Notes: generated from the sequence alone by a model not told the origin. Shown: positions 1 through 11,553, counted from the stretch's first letter. The stretch: DNA of 64,000 bases from Rhizopus arrhizus (GCA_024220505.1 JAKZZE010000007.1:992001-1056000); one strand, 5' to 3'. A program made the numbers and translations.

Positions 1-1057
1 TGTATGTCAAACTACAAATAATATCGTCAGTTGAAGGTTCGTCGGAAGGATACTCATTGGCAGGAGCAGATTCTGTTGGCGTTTGTTCAAGGGCATGAAC
101 ACCATGCTTTGGAGGTTTCTTGAAACATCGCTTGGTAAGGTGCCCTTCAATACCGCAGTGACCACAGATAGGAACTCCAGGTCTGGCCCAGCGTCTCATG
201 GGATCTTCTTGTCGACGGTCCCGATTGGAAGACGGAGGTTTGGATCTTGACTGGTAGTTGCGGTTGTTTTGTGCTTGGTACCCATTCCTCTGATAGTTTC
301 GGCGATGAGACAGAGCGTCAATCTCCATCGGGGTAGGCTCAAAGGACTCGGTAGTGGACGGATCAGCAGCAGGTGGGGGCAACTGAAAAGCAGGTTCAGT
401 AGGACGAGGAAAAGCTAGTTCTGAGTTCAGCAGATGATCGTTACCCAGGAACAGTGCAGATTCACGAGTAGCAGCAGCGGCGGCCAATGTCTTCCAAGTG
501 TCTTCCGGGGCAACAACACCAAGTAGCGCGGTCTTGAGTTCATTGCGCAAGTTAGAGAAGAAGATGTGGCGAAGAACCTCGGAACTAGGCGCATGACGAT
601 CCGGAAAGTCGGCAACCACTGTTTCGAAGATCATACGGTATTCGGCTACTCGACGTGTCCCTTGTTTGGTAGATTCCAAACGTCGTCGGCAGATGGCTTT
701 CTGCACTTGAGGATCGACACCATACACTTGTTTCAATTTGTCAGTAATCAGGTTCCAGTCTGTAAGATCGAGGGTCCTCATAAGCCAGGCAGAAGCTTCG
801 TCGGGCAGGTATTTGAGAACTTGTATTCCGTGGGAGACACCGTTAAGTCCCACAGAGGTGGCAGCAACCTCGAATTGGCGAAGCCAGGTTTCGATGTTTT
901 GGCCCCTCTTGTAAGGTTGCATCAAGAGCGAGGCATTGGCGCGGTTTTCAGCCAAAAGGCTGCGAAGAGTGGATCGAAGTTGTTGATTGTCTTCGGTCAG
1001 GGCGAGAATCGAATTATTGGGAGGGCCAGTAGCAGGATTGCGGGTTGAGGGAGGCAT
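1..1057 (-). CDS. Ty3/Gypsy-type retrotransposon gag polyprotein, 5' part (runs off the left edge)
   Basis: An uninterrupted reading frame starts at the ATG at 1057 and is still open at base 1, giving about 352 codons. The N-terminal half carries the retrotransposon gag fold (ETWLRQFEVAATSVGL near residue 52, then QVLKYLPDEASAWL and a LKQVYG segment). A basic, Q/N-rich linker follows. Near residue 297 is one CCHC zinc knuckle, CGHCGIEGHLTKRC, with exact CX2CX4HX4C spacing. This is the capsid/nucleocapsid layout of Ty3/Gypsy elements; protease, reverse transcriptase and integrase would lie left of the window. The frame has no stop or frameshift, so this copy may be recent. The family call is firm, but element completeness cannot be judged here. 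Confidence 0.88.
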   Translation of the reverse strand, partial: MPPSTRNPATGPPNNSILALTEDNQQLRSTLRSLLAENRANASLLMQPYKRGQNIETWLRQFEVAATSVGLNGVSHGIQVLKYLPDEASAWLMRTLDLTDWNLITDKLKQVYGVDPQVQKAICRRRLESTKQGTRRVAEYRMIFETVVADFPDRHAPSSEVLRHIFFSNLRNELKTALLGVVAPEDTWKTLAAAAATRESALFLGNDHLLNSELAFPRPTEPAFQLPPPAADPSTTESFEPTPMEIDALSHRRNYQRNGYQAQNNRNYQSRSKPPSSNRDRRQEDPMRRWARPGVPICGHCGIEGHLTKRCFKKPPKHGVHALEQTPTESAPANEYPSDEPSTDDIICSLTY

Positions 1058-1560
1058 GGGAAATATGTAGCAGTTAGAAAGTAGGTATTACGCAGGGAAA
1101 GAGCAGCTTCTCCACCATAAAATGAGCTTGAAGTCGGGATTTGGATAGTTGCCTTTATTAGACAGGAAGACTCAAGCAGAAGGAATAAACGAGATATTTA
1201 TTTCCCAAGAATAAAAAAGATGATGTTTATTATTATTAAGTGAACGATATTTATACTTCTTGCCAATGTGTTTGACGCCGCGGCGGGCTTCTATTTATGG
1301 CAGTCGATCTGAGTTAATATCATCAAAAGAATTGCGGCTCGCGACAATTTATAGCTGTTCAAACACTTCCCATTCAACTTCCAAACGTTGATACCAACTG
1401 GTAGGGGGTGATGTCGTGTTTGGTCATTAATGATGTCTTTATTTATTATTTTATGATTGATCTCAGTCAAGCCTACGTCAGACTATATAATTAATAGTCA
1501 GACAGTATAATCCAGGGTTCATTCTAAATTATTAGTTCCTCTCCTTTTTCTTACTTAATA
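1058..1560 (-). repeat. Probable 5' leader/LTR region of the gag-bearing retroelement
   Basis: This AT-rich stretch lies immediately upstream of the gag ATG on the minus strand. It has a TATAAATA-type box (plus-strand complement near 1249) and several AATAAA-like motifs, as expected of an LTR promoter. I could not find a clear TG...CA boundary, a primer-binding site or a second LTR, so the limits are arbitrary and the assignment rests mainly on position. Confidence 0.3.
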
Positions 1561-1839
1561 AATAGTAGTTGTTAGCTATTGACTTCTTACTGTTTTCATA
1601 TTATAAGTACCAAATATCTCAATTTCTTTATCTTTGATTGCTATATTATATTTACTTAAAACTCCCCTTCCCTAAACACAATGAAGTAGATAAATTATTG
1701 ATCTAACGATAATTATCGAATAAGGTTGGATTGAACTGCCGTTGTTATAATCAGGTTCCGATATAGTCGTGGGAACACCGATAGAGACAACAGGGCAAAG
1801 TTGGCTATTGCGGAGATCTCTCGTTTATCCATGAGTGTT

Positions 1840-2020
1840 CACTTTACTAGTTGTGTAGATACAACAGCATAGTTCATTCATGAGTTTTGGTGCTGCTTCA
1901 TAATCATTCAACATTCTCTTTAACAATGACCACATTTTTTCAATTGGATTCAGGTCAAGGAACTGTGCGAGCCACTCTAGGATGTTGTAGGATTGCTGTT
2001 TAAGGTGTTGTAGAACAGTA
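1840..2020 (-). pseudogene. Relic of a Tc1/mariner transposase (third catalytic motif only)
   Basis: Read on the minus strand, this stretch encodes QFLDLNPIEKMWSLLKRML followed by a YEAAPKLMNEL-like tail. It matches the D/E motif (usually SPDLNPIE.MW..LK) of Tc1-type DDE transposases and resembles the copy at 3015-3904. No other transposase part was found around it and there is no start codon, so it is a short decayed fragment. Confidence 0.7.
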
Positions 2021-2493
2021 ACTGATCGTAGTAGACATTGATAAACATAAGTCTTAATACAAAATCCTAATTAAATAAAATAAAAATATAAGTGTGTTAT
2101 TTAGGGTTTATAATATAAAAAAGTACCAAGTCAATCAACAAATATAAAAATAAGTGAGACTCAAAGTAGATTGTTCTTTATTCAAGTTAAAAATATGAGG
2201 GTATTTATACTTTTCTATCCACGGCTAAATAATAGTATTCACAGTATATGATTATTGATTATTAATCGATATTAGACGATGCGTTAATTATATGATTGGT
2301 ATTGTTTAACATCGTTTTATCAAGAAGTAATTATTAATCCTGATCCAGGAACTTGTTAGAATATTCTGGAGTGGAATATCGGACATTGTATTTTGCCACG
2401 TCAAATAAAATTATATCCCGATCCTAATTTGGATGATCATTGTTCGTAGTAATTTATGTTGTAGAACAGCGTCTGATCATAACGAACATTGAA
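2006..2493 (+). repeat. Diverged direct repeat pair starting TGTTGTAGAACAG
   Basis: The motif TGTTGTAGAACAG, followed by a similar but diverged CTGATC...ACATTGA segment, occurs at 2006-2041 and again at 2457-2493 in the same orientation. The roughly 410 bases between are AT-rich and contain no gene. It may be the edge of an old element or a target duplication; I cannot identify it. Confidence 0.4.
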
Positions 2494-3014
2494 TAATCAC
2501 AACTAAAAGAAGTATATTAAAATTGATAAAAGATAATAATTTAAATCTTTATCAAATAAAATATATTCTTCTTCTTTTTATATAAAACTATCACTATTAG
2601 ACCCATTCTATAAAGTAAACATGAACAATAAATAAGTCATGATCTTTACTATTCATCATTTCTGTAAATGAATAACAATGGATCAGGTACCTAGTCAACT
2701 TTGATCTGACTGGAGGCATTTCATATAACTATATCTTTTCTCTCAATGAAGACAGGACAATTCTCCCATATCAGTTAAAGAACAATAAGATCTATAAAAA
2801 CAATGAATTAAAAATTTTCATAATCGATTCAGTGATCATTCTTCAATCAAACATGTCAATTATTGGATCTACGCTCATAACCACTCATTTACCCGCCAAC
2901 TGATAGAAGAATATAAATAGTAGACTTTGTAATGATTTCTTTTTAACAATTAAGATCGTCTTAAATAAAGTTCAGTCTCAAAAAGTATTCTTTGGTTTTA
3001 TTGTTATTCCTTAT
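2494..3014. other. AT-rich spacer, no gene seen
   Basis: No reading frame, RNA gene or clear repeat is visible here. It should contain the outer end of the transposon whose transposase stops at 3015, but I found no intact match to the terminal repeat seen at 3922. Confidence 0.5.
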
Positions 3015-3904
3015 TTACTTTAACAGAACATAACAACCTATACGCTCCCATAGCTCATGCATACTACTTGGTGGTGCCTCATAGCTATGAAATAGCTCTC
3101 TCTTTAAATGTGCCCACATATGCTCTATAGAATTTAGGTCTGGGGACTGAGGAGGACATTCCAATGCTTCGAATGGCTGCTGGTCAATCCATTCTTTCAC
3201 TACCTTCGATGTATGCTTCGGATCATTATCCTGCTGAAACACTATTTTGGAAGAATCCAAGCCATAACTTTCCATTGTCTTCAGTAAGTCATCTTTTAAG
3301 ACCTCAAGATTGGCCTCGCTATTCATACGATGACCTACATCAACTATCCACCCAACACCTTCCCATGTAATGCATCCCCAGACCATAATATTGCCGCCCC
3401 ATGCTTGACGGTTTGCTGTACATGTCGCGATTTCAATTCCTCATGGGATAGTTTCCATGCATAAGCTTTTCCATCGGATGCAAAACGATTTATTTTGGTC
3501 TCATCTAAGAATATGAGCCGTTTCCAGTCGTCCAAAGTCCAATGCTGGTGCGATTTAGCCCATTGAAGGCGTTTAATCATGTTTTGCCTTCGTAGCAATG
3601 GTTTTTGAGGCTTGACAAATGCTATAAAGCCAGCTTTTTTAAGGACGCGACGTACGGTACTGTCACTTACAGACATTCCAAATTCTTCTTTTAGAGCTTT
3701 TTGGATCTCTACAGCATTATTTTTTCTTCCCAAGGTGACTAATCTCCGGATGTAGCTTACCATGCGTTGACTAATTAGGGATGAACGACCAGCTTCATTA
3801 ACATTCCCACTCATCTTCAGAGATGAGCGGTACTTCTGAACAGTAGTACGACTAACACCAACTTGTTTTGCTACTTTGCTGTTTGACTTCTTGGATCTTA
3901 GCAA
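3015..3904 (-). pseudogene. Tc1/mariner-type DDE transposase, broken by one frameshift
   Basis: Two overlapping frames, 3904-3344 and 3386-3015, together make one Tc1-family transposase of about 295 residues. The first carries the N-terminal helix-turn-helix (KVAKQVGVSRTTVQKYRSS) and the first catalytic aspartate (IFLDETKINRF). The second begins at MVWGCITWEGVGW and holds the second aspartate (FQQDNDPKHTS) and the third motif (QSPDLNSIEHMWAHLK). The frame changes at a G/C run near 3392-3400 in the conserved KHGG...MVW region, consistent with loss of one base. Otherwise the catalytic triad is intact. The 5' end abuts the terminal repeat of the next element at 3922, so that element may have inserted into this one. 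Confidence 0.85.
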
Positions 3905-3921
3905 TGAGGAAATGCTGTTTA

Positions 3922-5339
3922 CAGTGGGTTAAAAAACCTTTTCAGTAAAATTGAAACTCACACATTTATCCTTTTTTGGAAGAAATATTTAGAGTATACG
4001 TGTTCTTTTTTATTATGTTATGATATGGCGTTTTTGCAACAAAGCAATGTACATCCCATCTTAATCTATGAATTACATCTTAAGCAATGGCCATTTTAAA
4101 AAATGGGGATGACTGAAACGGTTTTTTAGCTAGGTAAAAAAATACTAATATATAGTATTTCCACCCTTAGCTTTTATTACAGCTTGAACTCTAGCCGGCA
4201 TACTATCAACATATTTACAGCAAATATCTTTATCAAATGTTTCCCATTCAATTTTGATTCTTTCCCATAGTTCATGGACACCTCTTGCTCTTTGCTCATA
4301 TGAAGCTAATTTCAACTTCAAGTGTCTCCGCATGTGCTCAATTGGGTTCAGGTCAGGCGATTGAGAAGGCCAAGGCAATACTGGGTACTTTGCTTCTTCT
4401 ATAAGATAAGTCGTCGTTATCTTGGCAGTGTGTTTCGGATCATTATCGTGCTGAAAGATGAAATCACCATCTCCTAATCGGTAGTAATCAAGGGTATCTG
4501 CCAGTTCGGTTTTTAGGATATGGATGTAATCGGATGTAGTCATTCTGCCGTCGTATATCTCGCAGATATATCCAACTCCATGAGAAGTCATACAAGCCCA
4601 CACCATAACACTTCCACCGCCGTGTTTTACGGTAGTGTTGTAAGTCAACCTTGGATAAATGGTCTTGAAATAATCGAAGACCTCAGCACCAGACTTCAAT
4701 CATCCTTAGATTACCATTCTCTTCATGAGGGACTTGCTTGCTTCAGTTAAGATCTGAGATCGTCCGCCAGTATTATCGGGTCTTTGGATATTCTATTTTT
4801 TGCAATATCGATGAACAGTGGCTTTAGAGAGAGTCAAGCGATTAGCAATCTCTTCATAAGACAAATCAGACTCTAAGAGCACTCTCAAATCATTTTGAGT
4901 ATCTTGGGAAATGGAGCGAGTCAATTTTAATAAAGATTGGGTTGAAAATGTTAAATGAAAAAGGATGAAATTTGTTACGCGTCTATTAATAAAATAACGT
5001 GTTTATATACTTATTTTTTAATAAATGCAAAGTATTATACTCTTCTCCTAACTTTATGTGTATTGCATAAATGAAAAATGAAGTCTGCATAATTGTAATT
5101 GGTATTTATGTTTTTTTTTTAATTGAGTTAAAAAACCGTTTCAGTGCACCGACTGTAGTAATTTTATAAGTTTTAGGGAGCAAATATTGAAAAAGTAAAA
5201 CTATTTTTATATTGTATTATACATCAGGACTGGTGCTTTCATATGATGTATGAAATGTAGCATTTTATTTAGTATATCAGTAGTTATGGTAGCAAAACCA
5301 TATTTAGGAAAAACACTGAAACGGTTTTTTAACTCACTG
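3922..5339 (-). mobile_element. Defective 1.4-kb Tc1/mariner element with TA target duplication
   Basis: The ends are near-perfect inverted repeats. The left end begins CAGTGGGTTAAAAAACC at 3922 and the right end finishes GGTTTTTTAACTCACTG at 5339, matching at 22 of 24 positions. Both are flanked by TA (3920-3921 and 5340-5341), the standard Tc1/mariner target duplication. Two further copies of the motif lie inside, at 4112-4130 and 5125-5146, each inverted relative to the nearer end. Each terminal segment of about 210 bases is therefore itself bounded by inverted repeats. The enclosed transposase is defective. Confidence 0.8.
4145..4930 (-). pseudogene. Tc1/mariner transposase remnant lacking the first catalytic motif
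   Basis: The 3' part (4699-4145) is a clean frame with KHGGGSVMVWACMTSHG, the second aspartate motif FQHDNDPKHTA and the third motif QSPDLNPIEHMRRHLK. Upstream, around 4930-4800 on the minus strand, a helix-turn-helix (LSYEEIANRLTLSKATVHRY) is followed by an in-frame stop. The segment between is too short to hold the usual first-aspartate block, so an internal deletion removed it. The protein cannot be catalytically active. It lies inside the TA-flanked element 3922-5339. Confidence 0.82.
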
Positions 5340-5341
5340 TA

Positions 5342-7373
5342 AATACTCTTACTTTTTACATGTAGAATTTATTTTAATCTTAATTATAGTTATCTTAACT
5401 TAATAAAGAGATACCAAGTTCTAACAGTATTTCTTTTTGCTATAATATATTTTATCTAAAAACTCCCTTTTCCAAACATCGATGTATAAGCTATATTAAA
5501 CATGATTATTCTAATAATGTTAGAGTTTGGCTATAGTAACTGGATAAAATATTTCTATTTAATGAAGAAAATTTCTAAAAGAAACACCATATTACTTTTG
5601 TGTCTCCCAGTAATTTTCTGATGGCTCTGCATAAACAGATCTATTATATGCTTCTCATGTAGTTAAATGAATTTTATTGTGTATTGAATATGAATTAACA
5701 CTTTCAATGAGAGGTTCATTGATGCTTTTTGTTGTCCAATAACTAATATTGGATTACAAAAGTAATGTAAGCTGTTGTTTTTCAAAAAAGCATGAGAATA
5801 GTATTTTTCTTGAAGACTGTCTTTTGCATGAACCTCTTGATTTTTTTTATCAATTTGTGCCTTATAAAAGTATTTACTATTATTAATCTTGTGATGGCAA
5901 TTTAGACTTGATAAGTTATGTATAAAAACATGGTGACGCAAAATAGAACACGGACTCACAGAACTTTACTTAAATTAATGACTTACGCGCATTTTACCTC
6001 CACCTACAAGAAAGTGCTTCACGTGGCATACAGTCGATGGTTCCATCTCATTCTGTTTCTCAATGATATGCATCTTGTTTTTATCCAACGTCATAAAAGA
6101 TTAAAGAAAGGATGGATACAAATCCATGGAGTGTCATATTTTAGTACAGTCAATGATGTGAATACTGTTCAATAAAAGCCATTCTTGCCATGACTATCGA
6201 AATCCCCATTACGCCTACCACAAAATAAAAGAGCTCAGCAGCAGTGCCTAACAGCCTTTTTTTTCATTGAATCGTCTTTTGAGATTCGAAAAGCAAGATG
6301 AATCCTCATGCACATCGTTTTGTGAGAGTTGCTCATTGCAAGGGCTTATTTCAATCGTCCAAGTTATGCATTCATGTCTTGTTCAGAGGAATCCTTCCCT
6401 ATGGCTCTAAATTCAATAGTCTTGCAACAGACATTTTTGGCTAGCGTTGACTGATTCATATCATGTGAATCTCTTAAACGCCTTGTGAACTATCCCTGGG
6501 TAGTCCACACAAACATACCCAACACTTTTGTAAACTTGAGCCACTTTTTTCTGTTTCTAGGTTAACGCAAAGTACTCTTTGTACTCATCAGAGTATTTTA
6601 TCAAATCCTTTGTTTATAACCAGTATCAAAGCTGGTTGGTAGTTAATGCACTCATGCTCCCCCTCCCCTTCTGTTGTCAACAACTCTTGGAGACATCAAT
6701 CCAGTGTACTGATCATCACCTGCAATGCCACCCAGAAGAATCAACTTTCGCATCACCGCTGCTGACTCGTGTTGGAGGCTATGATAATACATGCGATAGG
6801 TGAGAAAGGAAGGGTGGGAGTGGATGCATACTTCGATTCTTTGAAGCTACTCTCGTTTTGGACGAGATTGCCATCCAAAAAAAAAAAAAAAACTCTCAAG
6901 GCAATCCGCTTAGAACACTTTAAATTTGATGTCTCTGTCGATTGTGACAGGTTACTGATACGCTTGTATCACTTGTCACGTATTCTTTGATATAAAAAAA
7001 AGCTGGTTTGTATAGGCATGCCCTCCAGTCAAAGTTGAGAACAAACAAGTGAAGCGCTATCCAAAGCGTTCATTGTATTTTGAACTCAACACACGTGCAC
7101 AAAATCGTAAAACACGACAAGAAAATGAGTTGATGCTTGTCTAAGCTGGAGTTACAACCATTAGCCAGAGTAAGCAACAGGAACGTATGTGTAATGAAAT
7201 AACTGCCGATGCCTACACAGTCTCGCAAGAGGCACAGGCACCAAGGTTCATTTCATGGACACTCGGCTGTTGTGTATCCTTGCTTATCGGAAATTGAACT
7301 GGTTCTGTTCTATCCATAAAAGACCCCTACACGCCTGAGGTTTTTATGACCTGTTTTATAAAAAAAAAAAAGA
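5342..7373. other. Two-kilobase region without a supportable gene
   Basis: Only short, low-complexity or strand-ambiguous frames are present (for example 5918-6175 and 6579-6990). None has a recognisable domain, consistent codon bias or splice pattern. The segment around 5390-5500 loosely resembles 1600-1680 (both contain an AAACTCCC-type motif after an AT-rich run), suggesting a diverged repeat. The last 100 bases are presumably the promoter of the dehydrogenase at 7374. Confidence 0.5.
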
Positions 7374-8317
7374 ATGTCTTATTCTCCAGTCATCATCATC
7401 ACCGGCGCTTCACGTGGTATCGGAAAAGCTGCAGTCATTGAGGCTTTGACAAAGTTTGACGCGAAGGTGGTTGCTGTTGCTAGAAATGAGGATGCTCTCA
7501 AACAAGTGCATGACCAAGTATCCAAGGAATTCAACAATGGTGATTGTTTAGAACTCGTTGCGGGTGATGTTACAGATCCATCTTTAGCACAAAAAGCAGT
7601 AAAAGCAGCTGTGGATAAATGGGGACGTTTAGATTCTATTATTGCTAATGCTGGGTAATGTCAAAAGTGAATAGTGTTTTGCATAAATTTTCATGTATTG
7701 TTCATAGTGTCCTCGAGCCTATTGCCTCCATTGCTGAAGGCTCCGTAGAACAGTGGAAAAGGTAAAAATGCATGATTTGTTTACATGGAATAACTGTGTT
7801 GGGCAGATTATATGACGTCAATGTCTTTTCAATCATTACACTCGTTCAAGCTTCTTTGCCTCATCTTCGTCAATCTGAAAAAGGATCCATCATCATCGTA
7901 TCCTCAGGTGCTGCGTTGAAAGGCTACAAGGGTTGGGGAGCCTATGGATCGTAAGTGATTGCTGGATTATATCATATGAGGTCATTCAATTTTATGTTTT
8001 ACAGATCAAAGGCAGCCGTAAATCATATTGCAAGCACTTTGGAAGCAGAAGAGAAAAACGTGACGACGATAGCCATTCGTCCAGGCGTGGTTGACACAGA
8101 CATGCAAGGTGCTATTCGTAGCACGGGTGGGGATGCAATGAAAGATGATCACGCAAAATTCATACAGTTGCACAGTGAGGGTAAACTGCTCAAGCCAGAG
8201 ACACCTGGACATGTTCTCGCTGCCTTGGCTCATAATCCACCCAAAGAGCTCTCTGGTTCAATGTATGAGTGGAATCACGAAAAACTCAAAGATTACCAAC
8301 GTTCAGAAAATAATTAG
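7374..8317 (+). CDS. Short-chain dehydrogenase/reductase (SDR), four exons
   Basis: The exons are 7374-7654, 7708-7761, 7807-7950 and 8005-8317, giving 263 residues, normal for a classical SDR. The Rossmann nucleotide-binding motif TGASRGIG is at residues 10-17, the NAG motif near residue 94, the catalytic serine in IIIVSSGAA and the catalytic tyrosine/lysine in YGSSK. The last intron splits this YxxxK motif, and splicing is needed to recreate it. The PGVVDTDM segment after the active site is typical of the family. Yeast Irc24/YIR035C-type reductases and related carbonyl or sepiapterin reductases are the closest group I recognise, but the substrate cannot be read from sequence. No signal peptide or membrane segment is visible, so it is probably cytosolic. 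The stop lies 56 bases from the convergent CCT4 stop. Confidence 0.9.
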
Positions 8318-8373
8318 AAAATAAACTTTTACTGCTACACACATTTTTTTTTATTTCTCCCTTCTCTCTTTCT

Positions 8374-10148
8374 TTATCGACTTTGTACTAAATCATCAAT
8401 CTTCATAATCATTTTAACAGTTTCAGCAGACAATTCAAGAGCACTTGAGGTAACCAAGAGTGGTTGAACTACATTTTCATCCAAGATATCAGAGATAGTA
8501 CCCTTCTTTACGTTAATACCAGCCGTCTTTTCGCCCAAGGTATGCTTGTTTCGAAGTTCGGTGACAATCTTGATAGGATTCAAGCCTGCGTTTTCAGCCA
8601 AGGTTGTAGGAATAATTTCCAAAGCTTCAGCAAATGCTTGGAAACAGTACTGCTCCATACCTGCCAATGTCTTGGCGTACTCTGTCAGTTTTTGAGAGAT
8701 TTCAATTTCAGGAGCACCACCACCAGCGACCAAGAACTTCTTTTTGACCAAACAGCGGACGACGCAAAGGGCATCATGGAGAGAACGGTGAGATTCTTCG
8801 AGGACGAGGGAATTGGCACCGCGACAGATGATGGAGACCGTCTTACCAGCATGTTTCATGCCTGTCACCTTGACAATACGAGCGCCTGCATTTTCACTTT
8901 CTTCAATCAGATCGGCATAACCCAGCTTGTCATCTGTAAAGGCTTCGATATCAGCCACAGGCTTGCATCCCAATGATTTAGCAATAAATTCAATTTCATC
9001 ACGTTCAATATCCTTGACGACCATGATTTTCAATTTAGCCAAAAAGTGAAGTGCCAAGTCATTGACAGCGTCACGCAATATGGATTTTTGAATCAAGAGC
9101 ACATTACATCCTGACTTTTTAATCTTTTTACACATGTTCAAGAGGTACTGACGCTCTTCCTTTAATATTTTATCCATCTGTCTGTAGTCATTGACCACAA
9201 TTTGATTTTCCATGTCTGGCTTGGGAGGTGATAATTGGAATTGGACGAGACCGATCTTGGCCTTTTCCATACGGCTGGGTCCACCTGCTGAGCGAACCGT
9301 TGTTTGGTTCAAGACGAGACCATCGACCAATTCAGTATCATCAATCGTACCGCCCACCTTCTTCACCACTCGAATATCTTTCAAGTTCACATTGTTGGCA
9401 ATAGCTGGGTCAATCACACGAGTCACGGCATCGACAGCAATGGGTGCAAGTAAAGTGGAATATTGAGACACAATCTTTGAACTCAGCGAGGTGGAGGCTG
9501 CTCGCAACAACGACTCACGGTCAGACAGGTCAACGGGTGTGGCCATCTCTGTCAAAAATTCAACTGACTTGGCTGCCGCACGTTGAAAGGATTCGGCAAT
9601 GGTTGTAGGGTGAATTCCCTTGTTGAGCATCTTTTCAGCTGCTGTTAATAAAGAACTGCACAAGACCACAACAGATGTTGTTCCATCGCCTGCTTCAACA
9701 TCTTGGGCTGCAGACAGATCCACAAGCTACAAAAAAAAAAGGTTAAATACAGGGTTTATGCATTATTTGAAATCTAACCATTTTTGCAGCTGGGTGAAGA
9801 ACTGCCATGTGCTTCAAGATGGTAGCACCATCATTCGTGATCACTACTTCACCACTACCAGTTTGAATCTATTTTCACAAAAAAATAAGATTTTCTTTCT
9901 TTTTTGCTTGTCCCTTTTAATTATTACCATCTTATCCATGCCTCTGGGACCTAATGAGGTACGAATCGCATCTCCAACAGCTAAGATTGAAAAAAAAAAA
10001 AAAATAGATTAGACACGTCAATATGATGACTGATTTCTAGTTTACCTTTGGCAGCCGTAATATTTGACATGCGAACTTCCATGGGTTTATCTTTATCTTG
10101 AAACTTTCCTCCTTGAGAAGCTGCTGTTGGTTTTGCTACTTGTGCCAT
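8374..10148 (-). CDS. CCT4: T-complex protein 1 subunit delta (CCT/TRiC chaperonin)
   Basis: Four exons (10148-10046, 9980-9928, 9868-9779, 9726-8374) encode 532 residues, the usual size of a CCT subunit. Group II chaperonin signatures are present: [11 protein letters not shown], the TNDGATIL segment, the ATP-hydrolysis motif GDGTT (in [12 protein letters not shown]) and the C-terminal GGGAPE loop. The apical-domain stretch [13 protein letters not shown] identifies the delta subunit. CCT delta is one of eight subunits in each ring of the cytosolic chaperonin that folds actin, tubulin and other proteins with ATP. The first three exons are short and the last holds about 85% of the protein. It is convergent with the upstream-coordinate dehydrogenase. 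Confidence 0.96.
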
Positions 10149-10930
10149 GATTTTTTATTTTTCGTTTATAAAAAAAAAAAGAAGGGAGACAAGTGAATAA
10201 GATGGAAAAAAATTTTAAAGCAAAGGGAGTTTTAATTTTTATTGGGTTCTTTGCTTATTACGCGTTTGGGAAGTAAGTTGCATGCCTTGCAGAATTAAGG
10301 AACGTTAAATTTAAGTCTCAGTTGTTGTTATTGCAGATGGTATAGTGACAGAGCACGTAGGATATGGTAATGAAAAAGAGCCCCCCTTTATTTGTAATAA
10401 TCAAATTGCTTTTTTTTTTAAAAAAAAAAAAAAGTATTAACGTATACTGATTTTTTTTTTTTTTTCAATAAACTTGTGTATAAAGGGGGGGGGGAGAGGG
10501 ATTGTGCCTAATAAGTTTATTTTTACATCTAGTTTTCGATTTTTCGCACAAGAATTTTCATTTGCGTGGTAATTACACCAAAAAAAAAATCTATTTGACA
10601 ACAACTTTACAGATGAAAATGTATACTGTTGGGGAGGGAGTGCAGTCGAAACAGACGAGCACTTTTGGTGGTCCTGCTCCGTCAAATGGCCTCGGTGGGG
10701 AACATTGGGATACTGACGCTTGGAACAGCCTTCATCATCATCTTTTGATCAAGTCTTCTTTTGAAGACTTGCCTTTTTGACCAAATGAAGCAGCAGCAGG
10801 ATGCTATCTTGACAGATCTACCATGAGAATCTATATAATCAGGAAATATAAAAGCATCCAAAGTCAATCTCTTTATTGCTCTTATTCGTCATCGTGCTCA
10901 TTTAGAAACTTCATTTTTAACTTTTATCCA

Positions 10931-10974
<44 letters not shown>

Positions 10975-11553
10975 CAATTCGGACAGCAGCAACAGACCCA
11001 AAGCTGACGCTAGAGGACAAGAAAGATGTTGCTGAAATGTAGTCTTCGATCCAAAGAAGCTGTAGGTGAATGTTGAGGACTACAGTGACTGCTGAGCAAA
11101 AAGATGGCCCTGTTTAAACTGTCAAAATAAAGACAGCCGTCTTTGGCAGATGGAAGCTCAGCTCAGTTCTTTCCATACAACGGATATCATGCTTCCAGGC
11201 TTGAACCCAAAGACTGCGACATGACTGTCTTGCTGATTCTGTGCACGGTACAGAATAGAGAGAGAAGCTGAGATTTGATACTGTTTTGTGTTACATGCTA
11301 TCGTTTGTAGTGCCAAACAGGATGAATCATTCACTTTTTAAGCCTCAAACCATCCTTTTCCTCTATTGTTTGCGCATCTCATTTTTAAAAAAAAAGTGAT
11401 TTTTAAAAGTGATTTAGTCAGGGAGGCATCTGTGTGCTCTCTTGACAGGATTTTATAAATAATAACTTTTTTAAAAAAAAAAACCAGAAAGAATGTAGAA
11501 TAAAAAAGGGTGAAAATATACAAAAAGGGAGGTGGGAGGGAATATAATAGAAA
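10149..11553. other. Spacer with long A/T tracts and possible decayed coding sequence
   Basis: This stretch separates the CCT4 start from the sulfate permease stop. It contains many homopolymer runs, including 42 consecutive A at 10932-10973. The plus strand around 10640-10730 and 10980-11230 has patches that read like protein in shifting frames, but stops and frame changes interrupt them and I recognise no domain. If a gene was here it is broken; no RNA gene could be supported. Confidence 0.4.
10932..10973 (+). repeat. Poly(A) tract of 42 bases
   Basis: An uninterrupted run of 42 adenines follows CTTTTATCCAC. There is no clear target-site duplication or coding sequence upstream that would make it a retroposed mRNA tail. 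Similar but shorter runs are common in spacers of this window. Confidence 0.9.

Noticed and set aside
6579..6990. Two overlapping plus-strand frames of about 75 codons
   Set aside because: They contain an A run, show no domain and have no splice or start support.
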